Of a stretch of DNA of 33,295 nt, positions 28,169 through 33,295 are shown piece after piece. The translations under genes were made by a program, and so were the position numbers. The DNA lies in contig BFEA01000193.1 of assembly GCA_003427395.1 (NCBI GenBank), positions 917,644 through 950,938 on the forward strand. Direction: 5' to 3'. The stretch comes from Chara braunii. Its lineage: Eukaryota > Streptophyta > Charophyceae > Charales > Characeae. Each line of letters starts with the position of its first letter. Position 1 is the stretch's first letter. The notes under the pieces are model-generated. The model had not been told where the DNA came from, did not search any database, and saw only the letters and a program-made list of their open reading frames with translations.

Positions 28169-28811
28169 TGGTGCTGTCTGCTGCCTGGGATTGGTGCCAG
28201 TCTACTGCAGAGGTTGCCTCTCAAGGCTACAGCCGGGGAACAACCATGCCCCCAGATTTTCAATCACCTGCCCATGGCCATAACTCACACAACATGCCCC
28301 CACAGATGGCTGACACTGAAGTGCGCGACCTATGCTCTTTGTCGTGGCTATTCTGACTCCGCCACTAGTAAGAGGATGCAGGGCCTGCTGCGCAACATGC
28401 GGTGTGAGCCCAGGTGAAACAGGTCCCGCTGCAGATCTTGGTAGTAGCAGATATTCAAGTGAAAGCTTTGAAACCCGAGGTGGAGAAGGGTTTTTGTGCA
28501 CAGTTGTGCAGTCTGCACTGCTGCTGACCTCCCTACCGTGCCCGGTGCCGCTCCGTCCAAACACAGTTCGCATCTTTCCGGTCCCAACTGGCATGCTCAC
28601 ACTCAAAACCCCTCTCTACCGCTCGTGGGTGGCGGACAACTGCCCTGCGACAGATCATGGCTGGCGGATGGTGGACCCGCAGGTGGTTCCCTCCACTCAG
28701 TTTCTTCTGCCTCGTTGGCTACCCATCCACCGGTTGGCACATGCGTTGACTCCTTGGCCCGCGTCCCGGGCTAGGTAGAAATAGAGAGACTTCACCATCC
28801 CCCGAAGTGAA
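28169..28811. other. No gene recognised
   Basis: Mixed GC-rich sequence with short overlapping open frames on both strands and no domain. It lies inside the proposed inverted segment. Confidence 0.4.
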
Positions 28812-28925
28812 CGGCCAAGCTAACCTCCTCTGTAGCGCTCCAATTTCAACAGATGTCCCGAAAAACCTAGGCCTGTATTTTTCAACAGTTTCGGGGTGCA
28901 CCAGCTGTGCTACGCCCGGCACACA
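28812..28925 (-). mobile_element. Second tRNA-like plus U6-like retroposon
   Basis: Minus strand: an A box-like GTAGCACAGCTGGTGCACC (about 28914-28896), then AACTGTTGAAAAATACAGGC, and then U6-like TTCGGGACATCTGTTGAAAT continuing TGGAGCGCTACAGAGGAGGTTAGCTTGGCC in segments through 28812. The region between the A box and the U6 part is also the core of the 64 bp tandem units at 30177-30496. An A-rich run lies next to it on plus (28971-29020). Confidence 0.65.
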
Positions 28926-29630
28926 ACCCTGGTACCCATACTGGTGCCACGTCCCAGAAATGGAACAGGCAAAAAAAAAAAATCCAAGGAAAAAAAAAAA
29001 ATAAAAAAAAATTAAAAATACGAACATTGGAGACCAGTGCTTTGGGGAGGGAGACCGTCGGTGTCCCCTCTCGGTTCCGTCAACCAGGCCCATGGATGGG
29101 CCCGCAACAAAACCAAGGGGCATAGTCCCGCCGGGCCCTCAACCCCTTGACATCTTCAACCGCTCCAATGTTCCATCGCCGCCGGCTGACCTTGAACCCC
29201 TAACCTTGTCGCTTGAAAGTCCAGTACCGCAACCAAATAGAACTAGGCCGAAGGCTGAGTTAGGTAGGCGTGAGCCTGTGTATGGATAGTCGCGAGACCG
29301 TGATTGGTTCTACCCGCATAAACCAGGCCTCCGCCTTGGCCTACCGGCCAACCTCCTGGCCATTAGAAGATGACGCATGTGCCTGGGTTTGCGGTGGCCT
29401 GGTACCCTGGTCGTCTGGCACTTCATCCGCAAAGCCGCAACTCCCGACTTCCCTCATGCTAAGCCTAACAAGGCCGCGCCTTTTTCATGTGTCACCAAAC
29501 TCAACCTTCCTGCATGTGCACAAGGTAGGGTCTTTACCTTCTCTGCGATGCATCTCGCCAGAGGCTGAGCCGGTTCGCGGAGCAACGTTATTCTTTATAG
29601 AATAAAAGAAAAATATAACCAAATTGAACA
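28926..29630. other. A-rich tract and unassigned sequence
   Basis: Three A runs separated by TCCAAGG, T and TT occupy 28971-29020. The remainder is GC rich with no recognised gene; short plus-strand frames (around 29377-29568) show no family motif. Confidence 0.45.
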
Positions 29631-30176
29631 CTATAGAGAAAGTAACTGGACCCTATGGCTGTCGAACGTCACCGATTCGCATGCATGAGTTGAGAAATAC
29701 ACTGGTACGGCCTCGATGTAGCGGTCAATAAGTTGCTGCGTCCTTCCGTCCGCCAACTTGATCACCATCGGGTTTGCCTTCCTTCGAACTTGTGCACCAA
29801 GGCCAGCCTTTTGCATAAAGGTTTGGCTCATAAAATTGCGAGACGCGCCGCTATCCAGCAAAGCGTTGCATGACGCTTGGCCAACTTGGATGCGGACATA
29901 GAGGAGCGGTGCATTGTTATCATCGTACCGCTGATTGCAAAACTCGCGGGCCACCTTGGTAACATACGCAAGGATGTCCCCCACCGCGACTTCATCATCC
30001 GTCGGCGAAGTTGGTGGTGCATAGAAGGATAAGTACGTGTGAAGATGAGCGCATAGTGCTGCGCATTGCGGTCCCGGCAAGCGGCCCATGGTCGGGAGAG
30101 GAAGCCATGCGAAATCCTCGGACGTGAGCGGGTCCAATACCTCTATGTTGAACTCGCGTGCCGAATCCCGTGAATC
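29631..30176 (-). pseudogene. Ty3/gypsy protease (retropepsin) fragment
   Basis: This frame encodes the spacer and aspartic protease that follow Gag in Ty3/gypsy elements. With the tracked start at 30137, the catalytic DSG is at residues 95-97 (LLDSGASRNFMS; bases 29855-29847), preceded by PLLYVRIQVGQASCN. Further on come VIKLADGRTQ (residues about 125-134) and a YIEAVPVYF strand. The second half of the fold, including the usual ILGM-type motif, is missing after VTFD, so it is truncated. In frame upstream it extends to about 30176 through SAREFNIEVLDPL. It is on the minus strand, facing the gag at 26270-27798, and probably belonged to the same element before an inversion. Confidence 0.85.
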
Positions 30177-30496
30177 CGTGGGCCAAGTTCAGCTGGTACA
30201 CCCGCAGGCTGTCGGAAAACAGGCCTGTGGGACCAGCACCCGTGGGCCAAGTTCAGCTGGTACACCCGCAGACTGTTGAAAAACAGGCCTGTGGGACCAG
30301 CACCCGTGGGCCAAGTTCAGTTGGTACACCCGCAGGCTGCTGAAAAACAGGCCTGTGGGACCAGCACCCGTGGGCTTAGCTTAGCTGGTACATCCGCAGA
30401 CTGTTGAAAAACAGTCATGTGGGATCACCACCTAAGTAAGCCGGTTAGTATGCCCACGAGCTGCTGAAATACAGACCTGAGCTCGAACTCCACTGA
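30177..30496 (+). repeat. Tandem array of 64 bp tRNA-like units (5 copies)
   Basis: Units start at 30177, 30241, 30305, 30369 and about 30433, each 64 bases apart. The core is A box-like (TTCAGCTGGTACACC), then CTGTTGAAAAACAGGCCTGTG, shown here in two parts CTGTTGAAAAACAG and GCCTGTGGGACCAGCACC. The fourth unit has the best A box (TAGCTTAGCTGG). The fifth is more diverged and keeps a B box-like GAGCTCGAACTCC. Because 64 is not a multiple of three, reading frames shift from unit to unit, so it is not coding. Confidence 0.85.
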
Positions 30497-30928
30497 AGGT
30501 GGGTGAGTGGGGGCTTGCAGCGATACGGGCGCGCAGGTCGTTCGTGGGACTGTAGTATAGGGACAAACATCTAATGGGACCAGCCGGCAGCTGATTCCCC
30601 TTTGAAGTGGCAGCTGGTCCCCCTCTGAAGCAGCGCACAGCAGGGCTGATGCATGACTTGTTTGTCGGACGGGGGTACAGGGCCGAAAGGCTAATGGAAC
30701 CAGCCAGCAGCTGGTTCCCCTCGAAGCTGGCTCCCTTGGAAGTGTTTGCTCAACGTAGCCTGAGCTGTCGGATTGGCGTCGTGCAGCGCAGCGCAAAGCA
30801 CTGCGCTAAGTAGCAACGGAGGAAAGGGGGACGACAGGAGTAAGGAAGAAGGCGAAGGAAGGACGGAGGCTGATGAGAGGGAGCGATAGGACAGTAGCGA
30901 GGACAAACGAGGGCAGAAACAAAAGGAA

Positions 30929-30961
<33 letters not shown>

Positions 30962-31299
30962 GAATGAATTTTGGATGAAAACAGGACCAAATACAGGAAG
31001 GCGAGTGAAGGGAAGTGATGAAGGCAGGGGAAACTGGATATGGCGAAGGGGGAAAGTTATGATTTTCTCGATACCTAACGGAATCAAGCGGGAGAAGAAG
31101 CTATACGGAGGTTTTGGGGTCAGGAGAGTCAGATGGAGACGCTAGTTTTAGTGTTAGATGACTAGAATGAGATATAGATGAAAGACAGGATGCGCGGAGA
31201 AGTCAAAAAGGGAGGGAGAAAGAGGGCGGAAAACGCACATCTCGGTCATTTATTGACTGTTTTTAGCAAACTTGGATGCTAATTAGGGGTTTTGACACG
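30497..31299. other. Unassigned; 120 bp internal repeat and poly(A)
   Basis: About 30535-30735 has two diverged units, period about 120: TAATGG.ACCAGCC.GCAGCT followed by GATTCCCCT or GGTTCCCCT. A minus-strand frame (30425-30796) reads both units in phase as a 40-residue repeat, but it is low complexity and unconvincing. An A26 run is at 30927-30952. No gene recognised in 30953-31299. Confidence 0.45.
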
Positions 31300-31850
31300 T
31301 CACGAATCAAATGGCCGCGGCGGATTCTTGAACTCGGGCAACGGATCAGCCTGTACGAACGGTAGGGGCTGCGGGAGCACTAGCGGCAGTTTTCGAATAT
31401 GAGGATGTATCTTTCTTTGTCTTAGCGGAAGATTCATGAGTAACGGTTTGGCTGATTTCACTACAACAGTCTTCGCCCTCGTGGTGACCATTTTCATTCC
31501 ATTGGTTGATTGGCATTCCAATGACCTTGCTTGTTCTCGGTCACGATCGTGGGGGAGTTCAGAGCGAGGGTGGCATGAACGTGGTTGAGGTTTTCAGCCA
31601 GGTGCATTGAAGATGGACCCGAGAAGAGAGAGAGAGATCTGGTTGCAGGGGAGTAGAGTATAAGGGATTGGAGGAAAAAGGAGCCAAAAGCAGTAAGGAG
31701 AAGTGAATGAAAAGTGTGATTTGTACTTACCTGCCAAGCCGTGCAGACCATTCGTGATAAGGGATTCAGAACTGCGCGAGGGGAATAATGGAGAAAACGG
31801 AGTTGAGCATGTATGTCTAGGATTTTTAATGAAAGATCCATTCTCATTCT
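31300..31850 (-). other. Possible coding exons, unassigned
   Basis: A minus-strand stretch ending at 31731 is open (LNPLSRMVCTAWQ) and is followed by a strong donor, GCAG/GTAAGTAC. Further on, about 31480-31355 reads in one frame as a Ser/Thr/Ala/Lys-rich segment (THESSAKTKKDTSSYSKTAA) and in another as the 31300-31521 frame. I cannot join these into a gene or name a family. Confidence 0.25.
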
Positions 31851-32640
31851 ACACAGGAGGTCGCTGCGCTGCTAGAGGTCATCATTTTGATGTTCTTCCT
31901 TGCAGTGTTGTCATCATGATGCACATCTTGGTGGTGTTCGCTTGTCCGCTGCTGTCGTGATCACTCGTGTTGGTGATCTTCATTACGATTTGGATGAACC
32001 TGCCCGTTTTGACGGCCAGGTGCGTTTATACGTTGAAGATAGCAGGGGCATGCACGCGTGTACAAGAGGAGGTGAGGTACGAGGAAAGGAGTTGGAAGGA
32101 GGGGCTAGCGGACTGTCTCGGGTGAAAGAGTGAAGAAACGTGGAGATGAATCGGGACAGGGGATTGTGCTAGGTGTGTCGGCTGGAAAGCAGTGTATATA
32201 TTTGCGTTCTAACATAAGGTTAATTCTCATTGTGGATGTTTAGTGAGTGATGGGAACAAGCCACTGGCTGCACACTTCCGCTCGTCGTCATGAATGTCGT
32301 TTCGATTTTGATAATGTTTCGTCCTCGTTATCTTTGGCAAGGTGGTACTTTGTCTTTGTAGATTCGTTATCTTCATCTTGCCCATCACTACAGCATTCTT
32401 TCGTCCCCCTCATTCCATCGCTACGTTCATGATGATGTTCACGGCCCCCTCGCTTCCAAGAGTCGTTGTGCTCCTTGCCTCAACGCGATGGGCGTTGTTG
32501 CTAATGACCAGGTACGGGCTAGTGAATGACCAGAAAGATAGCTTGTATACGTCCTCCACTGGTTTAGTTACTATGAGTGCTCATTACTTTCCTCTTATAT
32601 TAGTTTAAATTAGTTGTTTTGATTGCCTTTTTGCGGTGCA
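31851..32640 (+). other. Splice-like signals on plus, no gene assembled
   Basis: CTTCCTTGCAG at about 31905 and GGCCAG/GTGCGT at about 32022 bracket an open stretch (ITRVGDLHYDLDEPARFDGQ). TCACTACAG near 32392 and GACCAG/GTACGG near 32512 bracket another (VHDDVHGPLASKSRC). Both are short and unassigned; chance is possible. Confidence 0.25.
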
Positions 32641-33160
32641 CCTAGGCCAGGCGGTTGGCTAGGTACACTGGATTGTTGTGTGCTTACTTGACCATTGTCA
32701 CTACTTCTGTCGACTATTACTGTGCTGACTGGATCTGACAGTGTGCCGGGAAGTTTGATTCAATCCCAGTCTTAAGAGAATTGAGAATAATAGAAAGGGA
32801 GAAGAAGAGCTCACCTTGATGCGGGGAATGACGAGTTGGAGAAGCGGGAGGGCCAAGAGTGGAACTGCAGTATCATTGAAGGATTGATGATGTAGTCAGG
32901 GACAGTCAGGTTCGCTGAACCGGGTGTGGCGAACATAATAGCGTGCTGTGTGAGAGGAGCATCAGACAAGCAAGGGGATTATAAACTTACCTGGGTGCAG
33001 GAGTTCTGGGTACATGGGGCCAGACAATGCAGAGAGTAGCGGGTTGAAAAATCCTTCTTGACTCTACGAGTGGCGCCGCAGGGTCGCTATCAGCTGCTGG
33101 GCATTCTATCTGGATAGTCCCGGTAGAAGACTAAAAGCTAGTGTGAAAATTAGGTTGTAT
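32641..33160 (-). other. Possible exon, unassigned
   Basis: On minus, 32945-32815 is open in one frame (MFATPGSANLTVPDYIINPS and on) and is bracketed by CTCACACAG and a ATCAAG/GTGAGC donor. Another donor, CCCAG/GTAAGTTT, ends a stretch at 32991. The implied intron between them would be only 45 bases, which is short, so the model is doubtful. Confidence 0.3.
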
Positions 33161-33295
33161 AAGACATTGAAATGGGGTTGGAGATGAGGTACTTCAGACC
33201 GATCCAGTCGCTTTGCTGTCTGCCTAAGACATTGAAATGGGGCTGGAGATGAGGTCCTTCAGACTGATCCGGTCGCTTTGCTGTCTGCCTAAGAC
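33161..33295. repeat. Start of a 65 bp tandem repeat
   Basis: AAGACATTGAAATGGGG begins units at 33161 and 33226, and AAGAC at 33291 begins a third at the window edge. The two full units differ at about four positions. The array presumably continues outside the window. Confidence 0.85.

Noticed and set aside
30088-30343. Plus-strand protein with a repeated VGQVQLVHPQ peptide
   Set aside because: It is translation of the 64 bp tandem array; the period is not a multiple of three and frames shift between units.
30177-30496. CRISPR array
   Set aside because: Units are directly abutting without unique spacers and the sequence is eukaryotic.

Overview
This is nuclear DNA from a eukaryote with a large, transposon-filled genome. 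I see no bacterial gene organisation, no operons and no intact cellular gene. The features that point to the green-plant lineage are a Ty3/gypsy element with a plant-type initiator-Met primer binding site, LINEs with a C-terminal zinc-binding domain, U6-derived retroposons, a plant-like mitochondrial ATP synthase subunit d remnant and many simple repeats. The Gag family and the LINE 3' tails resemble repeats I associate with charophyte algae (Chara). That is recollection and inference; no search was run. Most long open frames are low-complexity shadows and are left out. Layout, left part (1-11400): simple repeats; a decayed Ty3 reverse transcriptase/RNase H piece (1738-2130, minus); duplicated GA microsatellites; a tRNA-like SINE head (5311-5382, minus); a LINE remnant on the minus strand (about 5490-7603) with a small LINE tail inserted in it; poly(T) insertions with target duplications; a 1.9 kb DNA transposon with 25 bp terminal inverted repeats and an ATA target duplication (8398-10314); and a second LINE lineage (10740-11367). 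Middle (11400-20500): a stack of old tandem duplications. One carries two copies of an unrecognised minus-strand protein (11480-13045). Another has two copies of a TATA-containing region (13335-16085). Next comes a second unrecognised minus-strand coding region (16316-17700, broken), a 424-base gap, a LINE 3' tail, a long hairpin element (19330-19646) and more LINE. Right part (20500-33295): a U6 retropseudogene with target duplication; an ATP synthase subunit d gene in two oppositely oriented pieces; a second LINE (22890-24174) with an internal 273 bp duplication; and a Ty3/gypsy element whose complete 5' LTR (24175-25371) interrupts that LINE. After the LTR come the primer binding site, a long leader and a broken gag. 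The gag end has the layout of a -1 programmed frameshift signal: slippery GGGAAAC, a stop codon and an 8 bp stem-loop. The pro-pol frame then stops at a composite tRNA-like plus U6-like retroposon. The protease part lies about 2.2 kb further on in the opposite orientation, next to a 64 bp tandem array of tRNA-like units, which suggests an inversion. The last 2 kb has unassigned splice-like signals and the start of a 65 bp tandem repeat. The parts mainly record nested insertion: LINE machinery probably moved the SINE/U6 sequences and the poly(A)-only insertions, and the LTR element landed in a LINE.
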